A stretch of 64,000 bases of DNA from Dendrolimus kikuchii (GCA_019925095.2 CM034415.1:4993001-5057000); one strand, 5' to 3'; shown: positions 1 through 11,497, counted from the stretch's first letter. Numbers and translations: made by a program. The notes: a model not told the origin generated them from the letters alone.

Positions 1-884
1 AGCACCAAGACTATTAATTTAAGAGTACCGAGTATAATTTTAATCTACATGACGATATAATCATAAATTGGAAAACTGTGCATATTTTTTTAACTTACTG
101 CGGATAGAAATTCAGTATTGCCAGAATATATCCCCTATTTCTCATTACTGGTAGAAAATTAATATAAATTCCATAGAGGAAATATTAATTTTTTACAAGT
201 GGCAACAAAAATGTGAAAGAAAAAATAATAAGGAAACCACCAGTAAAAATTATGTTAATTACAAATCTAGCAATAAAATATTAAAATAACACTCTAATTA
301 GTAAAATTGCAAGGTTCTTCTACGTCTAATCACACTGTAAATGTTTGACGTAACGACTAATTGGTTCAAAACGCCTTGCAGCCGAACCATAAACCTTATG
401 AGAAAATGAATAAAATGCTTATGTCAAATCTCCATCTGCAGTAAGAAACAAAGTGACCAAAGACAATCCGCATCATGTTTGAATAATGGGCCAGGTACAA
501 TAGCCCAAACTGAGAACAAATTCACTACCAAAAAGCTCATTGTAAAAGGAGACTTATGAATTTAATATGAAAATTATAATCAAATACTCAATTTCAGAAT
601 TAGTTTCCGTGTAGAATTCTAAGTAGACTTTTCACTTATGTGGTCATTTTGTTATATTGCTTTTAAATGTACGCTGTTTGACGTCACCCATATTAATATT
701 AAAAATGCGAAAGTAAATATGTTTATTACCTTTTCACGACTAAATGGCTGAACGGATTATAATTAAATTAGGCAAGGTAATAAATTGTATTGTGGGGAAA
801 GACACACATGTCATCTCAAAAATCAACACACTGAAAGTTCTTAGAAAATCAAAAACTGAGCAAACTAGCAAGTTATTATTTTTA
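1..884. other. AT-rich flank, no gene recognised
   Basis: No open frame with recognisable protein features and no clear repeat was found. The right end is the 3' flank of the mariner transposase. A terminal repeat for that element was sought here and not found with confidence. Confidence 0.5.
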
Positions 885-1937
885 TTATATCTTTTCAAAA
901 TAGTTTCCGTTCACATCAATACATCGCTGCATTCGATAGAACCACCGAGAAAAGCACTTTGCCCACTCGTCCTTAGGGGTCTCTTCGATGGCCTTCTGGA
1001 ACGCAGCCACTGCTTCCTTGGCGTCCATAAAATGTTTTCCTCGAAGTTTTTCTTTTATTTTCGGGAATAAATAAAAATCGCAAGGTGCGAGGTCGGGGCT
1101 ATATGGCGGGTGACCCAGCAATTCCACGTCTGACGACGCCAAATAGTCGATCGTTCGCCCGGCGGTGTGCGAGGAGGCGTTGTCGTGGTGAAGGAGGATC
1201 CTACTGCGAGGTCGTTTCTCTCGAACTTTTTCCAAGACAAGTGGCAAACATTTGTTAGTATACCACTCTGCAGTAACTGACTTTTGATCTTCTAAAACAA
1301 TTGTCGCATAATGACCGGTCCTTCCGAAGAATGAGGCCACCATATTTTTTCCTACACTTCGACCTCTCTTCAATTTAGTTGGCAACTCCTCGGAAGGAAA
1401 CACCCACTGAGCAGATTGTCTTTTGGTTTCCGGATCATAGCAATAAATCCAGCTTTCGTCACCCGTAAGTATGTCGAACACAGCTTTTGAGTCACCTCCG
1501 TTAAATCTTTGTATCATTTCACGGCACCAATCAACACGACGGAGTTTTTGGGCCTCAGTCAAATAATGAGGTATCCACCGGGCACAAAGCTTCCTAACGG
1601 CTAAATGTTTGTGGAGGATTTTGTGCACTTGAGTCATACCGATGCCTAAACTTGTCCGAATCTGCTGATAGGTTACTCTTGGATCAGTCTCTATCATACA
1701 CCGCACAACACTGATGTTATCTTCAGTCGTCGCCGTAGAAGGCCGTCCCTCACGCAGAGCATCATTGAGATTGGTGCGACCACGTTTAAACTCATTAAAC
1801 CAGTTATAAACAGTGGCCCGAGAAGGGGCTTCATCGTGAAAGGCCAATCGAAGTCTGTCATAACATTCTTGTTGACTTAAATGACATCGAAAGTCATAAA
1901 AAATCATAGTACGAAAATTTTCTCGCGTTAAATTCAT
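885..1937 (-). CDS. mariner-family (DD34D) transposase, intact frame
   Basis: This 350-residue frame encodes a cut-and-paste DNA transposase of the Tc1/mariner superfamily, which excises and reinserts its element at TA dinucleotides. The N-terminal half carries the helix-turn-helix DNA-binding region (VYNWFNEFKRGR, EGRPSTATTEDN) and a WIPHYL version of the mariner linker motif. The catalytic triad is complete: the D of TGDESWIY, the D of HHDNASSHTA, and the D of SPDLAPCDF, with 34 residues between the second and third acids, the mariner spacing. Length matches the usual 345-350 residues and there is no stop or frameshift, so the copy looks young or is under constraint. It starts at the only sensible methionine (MNLTRENF). 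Terminal inverted repeats expected about 80 bp left and 170 bp right were not identified by eye, so element ends and activity are unproven. Confidence 0.93.
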   Translation of the reverse strand: MNLTRENFRTMIFYDFRCHLSQQECYDRLRLAFHDEAPSRATVYNWFNEFKRGRTNLNDALREGRPSTATTEDNISVVRCMIETDPRVTYQQIRTSLGIGMTQVHKILHKHLAVRKLCARWIPHYLTEAQKLRRVDWCREMIQRFNGGDSKAVFDILTGDESWIYCYDPETKRQSAQWVFPSEELPTKLKRGRSVGKNMVASFFGRTGHYATIVLEDQKSVTAEWYTNKCLPLVLEKVREKRPRSRILLHHDNASSHTAGRTIDYLASSDVELLGHPPYSPDLAPCDFYLFPKIKEKLRGKHFMDAKEAVAAFQKAIEETPKDEWAKCFSRWFYRMQRCIDVNGNYFEKI

Positions 1938-2371
1938 ACTGGCGTGACACAGACAAATTTCAATTTGCCGCCAAATCGTAAAACAAATGACAAATGAATG
2001 AAATTAGTACTCAATAATATTAGCAAAGAGTTCTATTTTCAAAATTTAAACTTATTTTCAACATTACACGTCAAAAGTTACCTCGACATTGACAGTGTGC
2101 CCGTTTTCGTCTGCGCCGGCGACGGCTTCCGGCGTACGCTTGAGGCACAACATTGACATGAGGTTAGTGACGTAAGTAGTGGGTGAATTTAGTGCACACT
2201 TAAAAAGATAATTTTCGAATCCACATTTTAGGGTTAAAATTTTGCATAGATATTTTAGTACTCCTGTTATGAAACTTCATTAAAACATTTCGCAAAGAAA
2301 TTTGACTTGGAAGCATATTAGAACTGATAATCGTCTTATCGGTGGCAGTTGCTTCTTGTTTGGAAATTAAA
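1938..2371. other. mariner 5' flank, AT-rich
   Basis: The first 150-200 bp should be the untranslated leader and terminus of the mariner element. The rest is unremarkable AT-rich DNA up to the left end of the short inverted-repeat element at 2372. Confidence 0.35.
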
Positions 2372-2765
2372 GCCGAACGTCCACCGCAAACTAAACTAAC
2401 TTCGTTTAGTTTAGCTCGCATAGTTGAGCCAGTTTTTCATACATGTGCGTCCATCGCAAACTATGCCAGCTAAGCTAACGAAAATATCCCAACTAGGTCA
2501 AACTAATAACTAACCAACTAACTCATCCCCTTGCGCTACACCTCTGACGCCTTTCGCTAGTGATGTTCTGTAGTGTGTGATCGTGCGCACGCAATGAAAC
2601 ACGTATTCGTACGTACACATTCATCACGTCTGATTAACTCGATACTCCAGCACAAACTGATCATCACTAACGTAGTTATAGCTTATATTTCGGTGGACGA
2701 ACAACTATTTCCTAGTTTAGCTTAGCTTAGTTCCCAATTATTTTAGCTGGCGGTGGACGTTCGGC
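2372..2765. mobile_element. MITE with perfect 16-bp terminal inverted repeats
   Basis: The ends GCCGAACGTCCACCGC (2372-2387) and its exact reverse complement (2750-2765) bound a 394-bp segment with no coding capacity. Subterminal sequence carries further partly palindromic motifs built on TTTAGTTTAGC and TTAGCTTAGC. This is the architecture of a non-autonomous DNA transposon. No exact target duplication could be fixed (TAAA-like bases lie on both sides), so the superfamily is undetermined. Confidence 0.7.
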
Positions 2766-2924
2766 ATAAAACTCGATGTAATGAACTGTATGATTATTAT
2801 TATTGAACTTTTTACATGAATCGAAATATAAATAGAATAAGTACAAATTATGCAATAGAGTCGTCGTTGAGAATTATAGTAGAATTTTGAAGAATTGTAT
2901 ATGAATGGCTGAACATTTTTTGCC

Positions 2925-3030
2925 TCCAACGCCGCTCCTATATCCCGCATCCCGTCCGACGCCTAGCTGCTAATTGCGCCAGCTATGGGCGTCGGCGGTA
3001 TGCGGGGCGCGGGGAGTAGATGTGCTCCGG
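2925..3030. repeat. GC-rich imperfect hairpin
   Basis: The segment reading CCCGCATCCCGTCCGACGCC is followed after about 15 bases by its imperfect reverse complement (GGGCGTCGGCGGTATGCGGG). The GC content contrasts strongly with the flanks. It is probably a small foldback element or a remnant of one. It contains no supported gene. Confidence 0.5.
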
Positions 3031-3490
3031 CGGGCGGGTCAGGGGTGTGCTCTCTGTCCACAACACGTCTAGTAAAATACGTGACTCGGCTTAAGACACG
3101 TATCAATTCCAATAAGCGATTCTCCAAAACCGACCGCATTAAGTTCCCAGGGGCCGAATTCTGCTATTAGTATCTCGTCAAAATCGCCCGACACTATCGT
3201 CTCAATTGTAAGTTTGACTGATTTCGGTATTCTTTAACACTAATGATATCCCCTGACACGCCACGCTATCTTCATAAATACTTACTAGCGAACATTCGCG
3301 AAATAAATGTTTAATATTTTTGTTAGCTTTTCAATTTTCATTTTCGGCTGAAGCCATTTCTGATAGTGGTAATAGCGTTTTTTTCTAATATTATTTTGCC
3401 GCGACAATATTGATAATATCCAGAAGATATTGTGGATTTAGTATAATACGAATTTAATATTTTCTTAAGTTTTCGCTACTAGTATACATA

Positions 3491-3877
3491 ATAAAAGTAC
3501 GTTTTAATGGTTTTAAGCGCGGTAATTTATTGGATTTTTATTATTACGACATTTCGGCCACTATTCAGTAGCCGTGATCACGGAAAACAAAGATGTCAAG
3601 TGTCAATAAGTATTGTTAAAGTTTTATTTAGCGTACCGCCAAGTTGTTCATTTTAATTATTTAGTTTTCATTTTGTTTATGGTTATTATTTACTCTATGG
3701 GAGCCTAATCTAATTTACCACCGCTTCGCAATATGTTGTGGCTTAAAGAGAAGAAGCGGCGCAAGAAATTTTTCGATATTAGAGCTAGGCATGTTTACTG
3801 AAAAGTGGCCGAAACATGCGAACAATAAAAATACAATAAATTAGCGCGCTGAAAACCCTTAAAACGTAGTTTTATTA
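3491..3877. mobile_element. foldback MITE with ~75-bp inverted termini (copy 1 of 3)
   Basis: The left end (from ACGTTTTAATGGTTTTAAGC through TTTCGGCCACTATTCAG) is mirrored at the right (CTGAAAAGTGGCCGAAACAT through CCTTAAAACGT). The interior contains CACCGCTTCGCAATATGTTG and a motif reading AAGCGGCGCAAGAAA. Truncated relatives occur at 11165-11405 (same strand) and 53545-53830 (opposite strand). The long imperfect termini and recurrence support a dispersed non-autonomous element. Confidence 0.7.
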
Positions 3878-4539
3878 TTAATACGCTATTTTTTTTATAT
3901 TATCGCAATGGAATCGTATTTTATATATTTTCGCAACGTCAAGATACTTGATATAGTAGAATTGGGCCCCAGGTCTCAAGGTGGTACTTTGGTATCCTAA
4001 TTTTGGCACACACACACACACACAAACAATCACGGTTGATCTAAAGCTCAATGAATTGTTTGATATGAGACGTTCACAATTTTGAGCTTAGCATGTAGCG
4101 CACGGAACGTCCACACAGATCGCGCGCGGGCTGGATACTGGCTGGTTTCGCCACCACACATTGCAGGGCGAATAAAATATCAGCGGCACTTTTAAAACTA
4201 CCCGTAATATTCAATTAGTTTAATGAAGTTTCATAATATGAAAGTCACTAGTTCAGATAATATAATCACTGCGAGATATTACTGTAGAAAATCTCAGTTA
4301 ATGTTGAAAAAATACTTAATTTGAGAACACAATTCCTTTAAAACAATCATTATTCGGAACTTGATAGATAAAAGATAGTAAACGCTTTATTGTTCACCTC
4401 ACACACACATTAAATCGACAATTTACAGTAGTCACATTAAACAGGCAGGAGCCTGGGCGAAATTGTAGCCCTTAAAACATTTCAACCAGTTTCATATAAA
4501 TATCTATAGTTCTTTCATAATTAAATAAATACTGAGGAG
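3878..4539. other. no gene seen; short (CA)n tract
   Basis: AT-rich sequence with a brief CA dinucleotide run near 4009-4023. No coding or repeat signature was recognised elsewhere in it. Confidence 0.4.
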
Positions 4540-4860
4540 TTTTTGGCGGGAACTGAAAGGAGATGTCGTGCTGTGCAATTTAATTTTCTAAAAATGTGTA
4601 AAATTACTCTGAAATGAACAATAGTTGTAGGATATTGATAGTTTTTGAGTAGTAATTATGTGTTTTGTGAGAAATGTGACCTGATAGTCAAATGTGGCCT
4701 TTTGAATTGTAACAAGAACTCTGTTGAATGGCACTAGCTGATTACCTACAGTTCAGCTGTGCTACACATAGGCTTTAGAAAATGAAGAAACTATATTGTA
4801 AACTAAGATCTGGCTTAAAGGCCTAGTTGCCAAGCCATAAACTTAAAAAAAATACTTTTC
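4540..4860 (+). repeat. dispersed retroposon 3' end with A-rich tail (copy 1)
   Basis: This begins near TTTTTGGCGGGAACTG and ends with GGCTTAAAGGCCTAGTTGCC followed by an A-rich tail. A close copy lies at 34565-34845 in the SmD1 intron, and a diverged reversed copy at 14700-14975. The shared 3' end and A tail suggest retroposition; the class is not established. Confidence 0.6.
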
Positions 4861-5525
4861 TTATTTGACTGTTTAAAAATAATTTACAGAAGAAAACATA
4901 TTATCTTTCTTTCTGTTTCTTAAATAAATAATAAACTTCCTTTAATATAATAACATTCTTTTGCATCTTTCTATTTATATAGAACTATAATGTAAAATAC
5001 ATTCCAATATTTTTTTCATTAATTTTACTTAAAATTTGTAGAAATTTCCAGAATAAAAAATACAACATGTGCATCTGGGTATAAACACTAGATACTTTTC
5101 ATACTGGATCATCGAAAGTATACTATATATGATATTTTAAATAAATAAATGCCATTAGCGAATATGTTTTGATAACAATATCTTCAAATAATTTCCTTCA
5201 TATTACATTAAAACATAAAATCTTCCTAAAGACAGAAACATGTATATTTCTAAGAACATGAACAAAGGAGTGTCGTAAAATTGTGTTCCCAAATATAAAA
5301 TCCCTTAACATAAAGTGCGAAAGCAATAAAGCGTATGTGCTCTGTTAGGGCTCTATGTTTTCCAACTATGTACTCACGTTGTGGGCCTAGAACGCTGCGC
5401 GACTGTTATACTAGCGGAGAGAGAAACACAGTGTCAGTAATGCACACACTCGAAAACCAGTGTTTAATTTCGCCAAATCAAAAAAGGAAGGACACCAAAA
5501 GATTCTTGTGGCCAGTTCCTATATC
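4861..5525. other. no gene seen
   Basis: AT-rich non-coding DNA. A slightly GC-richer patch near 5330-5480 has an open frame of 74 codons, but it shows no protein-like features. Confidence 0.35.
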
Positions 5526-5527
5526 TC

Positions 5528-5868
5528 ACCAGCCATTCATTTGCCTTACTATCGGTTAAAATTTGACATACGCCCCATACCCACATATAACGTCAAAATT
5601 TCTACCGATGGTAAGGCAAGTAAATGACTATCTCGCTGGCGTATTACTACATTTTTCAAGATATAAACTACACACATGTTAACCATAAAATGACGAATGT
5701 TTCACATAAAGTTGATTTTGATTTCATATACATATGTGTACAAAAAAAATCTTGTGTAAAAGATTTTTGTTGTCTGTATCAAAATTATTCCTTTGTGAAA
5801 CATTTGTCGTAAATATATTCTGTCAGTTTATATCTTCAAAGATACGTTAATGTGCGAGCGAGATGGCG
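5528..5868. mobile_element. overlapping foldback inverted repeats
   Basis: Two mirrored structures overlap. The first pairs about 5528-5567 (CATTTGCCTTACTATCGG) with 5593-5640 (CCGATGGTAAGGCAAGTAAA). The second pairs about 5626-5712 (CTCGCTGGCG through CGAATGTTTCACA) with 5775-5868 (TGTGAAACATTTGTCG through GCGAGCGAGATGG). Together they look like a foldback element with long imperfect termini. Confidence 0.55.
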
Positions 5869-5980
5869 AACTCCTTAAGTTTTAAATCTGAATTTTCAAA
5901 CCACCAATATCGTTATATTGTTACAATTTCATCCTTTACTTTAGTTTGTCTTGAACTATAGGGTTAAACAACGTAATGTT

Positions 5981-6380
5981 ATCAATATCCGTTATATGTC
6001 GTCCGTATCCGTTATATGTCATCCGTATCCGTTATATGTCATCCGTATCCGTTATATGTTATGCGTATCCGTTATATGTCGTCCGTATCCGTTATATGTC
6101 GTCCGTATCCGTTATATGTCGTCCGTATCCGTTATATGTCGTCCGTATCCGTTATATGTCGTCCGTATCCGTTATATGTCGTCCGTATCCGTTATATGTC
6201 GTCCGTATCCGTTATATGTCGTCCGTATCCGTTATATGTCGTCCGTATCCGTTATATGTCGTCCGTATCCGTTATATGTCGTCCGTATCCGTTATATGTC
6301 GTCCGTATCCGTTATATGTCGTCCGTGTCCGTTATATGTCATCCGTATCCGTTATATGTTATCCGCATCCGTTATGTGTC
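5981..6380. repeat. minisatellite, 20 tandem copies of a 20-bp unit
   Basis: The unit is GTCCGTATCCGTTATATGTC, repeated exactly 20 times. Central copies are identical, while copies at both edges carry substitutions (ATCC for GTCC, ATGC, GCATCC). This gradient is typical of arrays homogenised by slippage or unequal exchange. All three forward frames stay open, because 20 is not a multiple of three and the unit has no stop, but there is no support for translation. Confidence 0.97.
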
Positions 6381-7224
6381 ATCTCGACCGTCTCGTCGTT
6401 CCATCCAGGCTTTTATTTTCGAGCGACGTTGGAACGAGACGAGTAGAGGGGTAATCGATAGAAACTACCCCTAATATTATCTACTCAGTAAAAATTAACA
6501 ATAGTACAATAATCTAAATAGAGTAATTAAATTATTTTAAAACAAAGTTCTGAGCTTTATAATTACACTTTGACGCGCACTCCTCGACGATTTAAAAAAT
6601 TGTAACAATATAACTACATATTTCCGATTCCCTTCTTGAATTCCACACGCTCCATGAATATGGTAAGAAATTATACCAGAATAAATTCTCTATTTATGTT
6701 AATACTCAAACATTACTCAAGATTTAAGCCAATATTTAAATTGTAAGAAATGTCATCAAATATTAAAAGCTTGTCCACATCTGTATATTTTGTTTGCTTC
6801 ATGAAATAAACATAAGAAAGATGAAAGTTACACCATATATTGGATAGATGGCGGCACAGGTCATCATTTTATTTTTCGAAGCGTAGTTTTAGACCAAGCT
6901 GCCTTAAGAGCCCACTTTTGCAGATTCGTATTACGAATATGACAAATATCAAAATTTTATGGAGCCTCAGCCGCTAGACATTGCAATTTTAACCCTTTAG
7001 CTCACTATTAGCACATATGTGTCCGCGATGAGAGTGCAGATCGCGTTTGGGCACGTGATCGTTAATTGTGTTGTTGTCTCACTCTGTTTATATAGGAGTT
7101 GTATGATTTGTATGAAATGGGTATATTTTCTTGGTATATTACGAGATAGTGATAGTATTAGTCTTGCGGCTTTTTGGTACGTCGATAGTTGTCTTAAGGG
7201 TTAATTAAAAGACATCTTTTCAAT
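6381..7224. other. no gene seen
   Basis: AT-rich sequence. A short open frame near 7019-7204 has no supporting protein feature. Nothing else was recognised. Confidence 0.35.
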
Positions 7225-7463
7225 AGAGGCCATTCACAAATTACGTCACACGAATTTCCTACCTCCCAATTATGACATCATAATTATATTATGCACTTTT
7301 ACATCAACAAATTATTAAATTCAAACAGCAGTTCCGTAATTAGCTTAAATTTATTAAATTTTGAAATGTGACGTCACGAAATTTAGGACTCCTCCCACCC
7401 CATCACACAATGTCACATTTCGTCTCGACCCCCCCTTGACGTGTGACGTCATTTATGGATGGT
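7225..7463. mobile_element. MITE with ACGTCACACG-type inverted ends
   Basis: The left end (GGCCATTCACAAATTACGTC) mirrors the right end (reverse of GACGTCATTTATGGATGGTC). The interior holds pyrimidine-rich CTCCCACCCC and CGACCCCCC stretches. A relative with the same layout lies at about 26195-26495. The arrangement matches a small dispersed inverted-repeat element common in insect genomes. Confidence 0.6.
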
Positions 7464-7729
7464 CCCATATATGTAAATCATTACTGACAGCCCCCTGTAC
7501 AGAACTTGTCTGGAGGCAGAAGAAACAGCCGCCCAAGTATCTGGACGCCCCAGGTAGCCTCCCAGAAGTCTTTAGCAATGTTATGAAACTGGTGGACTTC
7601 CTGGAGGAACTGGGCTGGCTGACCCGCTTGCAGAAGAAGGTGGAACTTTATGCTGTCTTCCGTAAACAAGTATATCTAAGATCCGTGTAACTAAAGTATT
7701 TCCACCCAAATTAAAAAAAACGAATAATA

Positions 7730-8050
7730 TTATTTTTTTATTGCAGGAGTTCAGCAGACAGGCAGACGGCCCACTTGATGAAAAGCGGTTACCATCGCCT
7801 ATGGACATTTGCAACACCAAAGGTGCTACAAATGCGCTGCTGCTCTCTTAAAGGAGACTGGAACCTGGTCACTAATGTCGGAACACAACACAAGGTTGTT
7901 ATGGCGGCATACTCTAGACCAGGGGTGGTCGCCATCCAGTCGAGCAAATACCCTACCACCTGGCTGTGGGTTATTTAGTCGCCTCTTACGACAGGCCGCC
8001 AGGCCGCAGGAAATTATAATATATTCTTTCTCCGTTCCTGCACGGATAAA
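7730..8050 (-). repeat. abundant retroposon family A, copy in minus orientation
   Basis: Read on the minus strand this runs from CCGTGCAGGAACGGAGAAAG to an AATAAAAAA-type tail. Its 3' half (AAATGTCCATAGGCGATGG and onward) is the same sequence that directly follows the LINE reverse-transcriptase tail at 46830-47190, so the family carries a LINE-type 3' end. Related copies lie near 20028, 45585, 46190, 46360, 46775, 48035, 49135, 50905, 52975, 60187 and 62980. Confidence 0.8.
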
Positions 8051-8104
8051 AAATTATAAAATTCTAATCACGCTGTCTGTACATTGAAGCTATTTAAAAA
8101 AAAG

Positions 8105-8575
8105 CAATTGGAATAGACTATATAAACGACGGAGAACACAATGCAATTTTTTTTTAGATTTCTTGTCTGTTTGTTCGCGGTTCCCGTACAAACTAATGAT
8201 GCTGATGATGCGGTTTTCGCTGAGCGACAGCTAATTCTTAGACTCAAAATGTGCGCTACTCTTTACCCTCGGAATTTTTCTGGGAATGACATAAAATAGC
8301 CAGATTGAAAAAATATTTTAAATTCAAATGCGATTTTTTCACTGGTCGATAGCAAATATGTAATAAAAAGGTGTGATAGTTTTTATTCCGGGAATCGCGC
8401 GGAAACTTTTCCGGGAGCTGTTTGAAGTCGTTCGGGTGCATAATTTTTTTTTCCGACACTAAAACGATAGCTTGCATTTTTTTTTAAATGCTGCGATACT
8501 TTGTGTCTTTGGAATCCCGCGATAATTTCCTACGTCAAACGTGGACGAAGTAGCGGGCATATCCTGGTTATTTAA
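8105..8575 (+). repeat. dispersed repeat family B, copy 1
   Basis: It starts with AATTGGAATAGACTATATAA and ends with TAGCGGGCATATCCTGGTTA. A second copy at 10150-10595 shares the start, several internal blocks (GTTCGGGTGCATAA, AAAACGATAGCTT-like) and the end. No coding capacity is seen; the class is unknown. Confidence 0.65.
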
Positions 8576-10149
8576 TAAGAAGGTTTCCATTATCCATATA
8601 TCAAGAAACTAGATCTTACAATACGACATACCAAAAACAGTTCAGTCCATTTATATAGATGTAAAGTAACAATCTTTTAGTAACGTTTGAGATTTTAGTA
8701 ATAAAAAACAAAATTATATTTCATACCATATTCAAACCATTTTAGTTAAATGTGAAATGTTTGTAAAAACTAATAATTTTCTCCTATTTTTAGTGTCTAA
8801 TGAAAATTCCATGCTTTTGAAAAAAACCAATATCACACCTTTCCTAAACTATTAGTAACTTTTTAAATATTTAAATTAAACATAGCTTGTATATAAAAAT
8901 GTCATTTGTGTTCTATCAATGAAAATTATACTAATTTAGTAGAAAATAACCACAGCTAGCAACACTATAAGCATTAACGTTCATAAGAAATTCAATGCTT
9001 TAACTTTTTAATTAATGATGAACACTAAACCATGATCTGATGATTTTATGATGTTCATGTGAATATTAAAAAATGAGTGCTGGCAACATTAAAAGAAATC
9101 TAATGGTAATATTAGTTTCACACATAGATTTGGATTTTTAGAGCATCGATATTGATTCATAGATAATGTTAAAAAAAAGTTAAAATATGATTTTTTTTAC
9201 AAATGTATAATATATATATGTATACAAAGTTCACCGACTTAAATTAAATAACATTTTCTTACATTATTTGATCTACGGTAAGTATAAAAGAAAATTTGAA
9301 TTGAGTATTGATTGTAAATCCTTCTACCAAATACCCAGGTTCTTTTAATACTCATGCGTATCGCACCTTATAAAGTGTCAAAATTAAAAACATCTAAAAA
9401 TACTCTAGGTAACATAGAACTGTATGATAGTTTAACTTTATGGTTTACTACCTCAATTGTTGACTAGCACATGACTGTTTTTCGAGAACATGGGCCTAAG
9501 GCTGTATACAAAGGTTTGTTATAATTAAAATTATACCACATTTTATTTAAAAAAAAAGTATTATCCAATATCGATGCTTCTATCTATAAGTGTTATTCTA
9601 TACCCTTTATTTTTATTGCCGCTTTTGTTCGCTGAACTCGATGTTGCCAGTTGAGGACTTAAAAAATTACCAGAAACACATTAAAAATGAATCAAAACTT
9701 ATCATTGTGAATAATTTGAAATTACTATCCAGTAGACAATGTTCGTATAAATAATCAAAGAATTCACAGATGTGCCCCCATCAAATACCCATTGAAATTC
9801 CATGCCGCATTCATTGATCACCTGAATTACTGTTCATTTAAAAAATATTTAAAAATAGAAAATAAACACACATTTCATATTTATAAGTGTAATTTACTCA
9901 TTTGCGAAGTAACAGCACCAAGACAGCAGGCATAACTACAAAATCAGTTGTTTGTAAGATAATTACAAAATCTATTAATACCATATTTTTCCAGTTATTT
10001 GAAACTTGAAACTTTTTTTTCTTATCAAAAATAGATTCATGTTTAAGTTTAAGGCTGTCTTTAGTATGAACATATTTTAATTTATAATATTACAAAATTA
10101 TTAAAATGCCATGTTTGTATTGTATAGCTTCATTCCTATAAAAAAATAA
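8576..10149. other. AT-rich DNA, no gene seen
   Basis: Long AT-rich stretch in the presumed downstream intron of the dynactin gene. No exon, RNA gene or clear repeat could be supported. Confidence 0.4.
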
Positions 10150-10595
10150 AAATTGGAATAGACTATATAAACGACGAAGAACACAATGCAATTTTGTTTG
10201 GGATTCACCAAAAACTACTGGGCTGATTTCGATGCAGTTTCCACTGATCAACAGCAAATTCTTAGACATAAAATCTACTCTACGTTTTACCCCGGGAAAC
10301 CTGCGGGAAAAATTCTGGGATTGATTTAATGAGTATATGAATAAATGACCAGATTGAAAAAAATGTTTCAATTATAACTAATCAATAGTAAATTTTATGT
10401 AATAAAATGTGTAATATTTTTCATATCGCGAGAATTATCCCAGAAGCAGTTTGTTGTTGTTCGGGTGCATAAAAATTAGCTTACTCCAACACAGTTTTCA
10501 CTAAAACAATAGCTTACATTCTTTTTAAAATGCTACGGTAGTTTGTGCCCCGGGAATCCCGCAAGCATGGACTAATTAGCGGGCATATCCTAGTT
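10150..10595 (+). repeat. dispersed repeat family B, copy 2
   Basis: Shares AATTGGAATAGACTATATAA at the start and TAGCGGGCATATCCTAGTTA at the end with the copy at 8105-8575. It has diverged by substitutions and small indels. Confidence 0.65.
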
Positions 10596-10754
10596 AAATA
10601 ACATAAATTTTGCATTTGGAGCTAGTGACCCACTGGTACCCAAGGGTCGGTGAAAGGAGTATTGTTAAAAGAGTACAACATCTACACGGATAAATAAAAT
10701 TGAAGTGTCTGTTTGTAATGACAAAATAAAAATATTAAACAGATCAGGGGGGTA

Positions 10755-10945
10755 ATTCGGACCAGGACATTCTGAATATGCAATTTTTAGAATTTTTGTC
10801 TGTCTGGATGTTCCAGCTAATCTCTGAAATGACTGTACCAATTTTCATAGGACTTTCAGTCATAGATAGCTGATCTCATAAGGCTTTCAATTTTAGAGTT
10901 CTGCGAAAAAAAAATCATGTGAATGAAATTACGGGCACAGCTAGT
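10755..10945 (+). repeat. dispersed repeat ending GGGCACAGCTAGT
   Basis: Contains a TTTTTGTCTGTCTGGATGTT motif, a CTGTACCAATTTTCATAGGA motif and the terminus GGGCACAGCTAGT. A clear relative is at 42940-43093. A looser relative lies at 12945-13150 and another at 19560-19805. The fixed 3' terminus resembles rolling-circle (Helitron-like) non-autonomous elements, but this is not proven. Confidence 0.5.
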
Positions 10946-10984
10946 TTTACATAAAGAGCTACCTCGCCCTATCAATTTGAACTT

Positions 10985-11157
10985 TCTTTTCACCTTGGCT
11001 GACAAAAACTTTAAGTAAATTTATATCAGCGAATAGCATTTATCTTTAGTGTAGTTAGTCTGCTTAAGTGGTGCATGCATTCCAGCCATGATTCGATTTC
11101 GCCTTTTGATTTTGGGACGTGCACTGGCCATTAGGCTACCTCATCTTTGCATGTGTG
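10985..11157 (-). repeat. tRNA-derived SINE fragment, reversed
   Basis: On the minus strand the head reads TAGCCTAATGGCCAGTGCAC (A-box-like) followed by AATCGAATCATGGCTGGAAT (B-box-like) and GCATGCACCACT. This is the same order as the better-preserved SINE at 53240-53525. The tail is degraded. Confidence 0.6.
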
Positions 11158-11164
11158 GTATTTA

Positions 11165-11405
11165 TTTCATTTTTATTCTGATGTTTCGATCACTTTTCAG
11201 TAGCCGTGATCACAGAAGACAAAGGTATCAAGAGTCAATGAGTAATATCAAAGTTATTATATAGCCTACTTCCAACTTATTCATTTTATTGATCATTCAA
11301 AGTTATTATTTACTCTATGGGAATCTATATATAATTCACCACCGCTTTGCAACACATTGTAACTTGAAGAGATGAAGTGACGCAAGAAACTCTTCAGCAA
11401 CATGC
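11165..11405 (+). mobile_element. foldback MITE, truncated copy 2
   Basis: It matches the 3491-3877 element from CACTTTTCAGTAGCCGTGAT to GACGCAAGAAACTCTTC and lacks the outer termini. Confidence 0.65.
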
Positions 11406-11497
11406 CTAGCTCCTACAATATGCACTACTTCACAAATGAGTACAATTACTTTACTGTTATATAGTGCGAGTATAATAACCTTTATATGAAGATATAC

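Noticed and set aside
2985..3170. Gly-rich 61-residue frame
   Set aside because: Overlaps the GC-rich hairpin; no splice or start context, and tested as a dynactin exon it meets a stop.
5981..6380. Resemblance to a CRISPR array
   Set aside because: The 20-bp units are directly adjacent with no unique spacers, and the genome is eukaryotic.
5951..6474. Three overlapping 150-residue frames with repeated MSSVSVICRPYPLYV-type peptides
   Set aside because: They are the trivial translation of the 20-bp minisatellite; no flanking coding sequence or splice context.
7361..7690. 109-residue frame on the plus strand
   Set aside because: The first third lies in a MITE end. The rest (PKYLDAPGSLPEVFSNVMKL) looks coding-like and has a weak relative near 26965-27050, but I could not assign it to any LINE or host protein.
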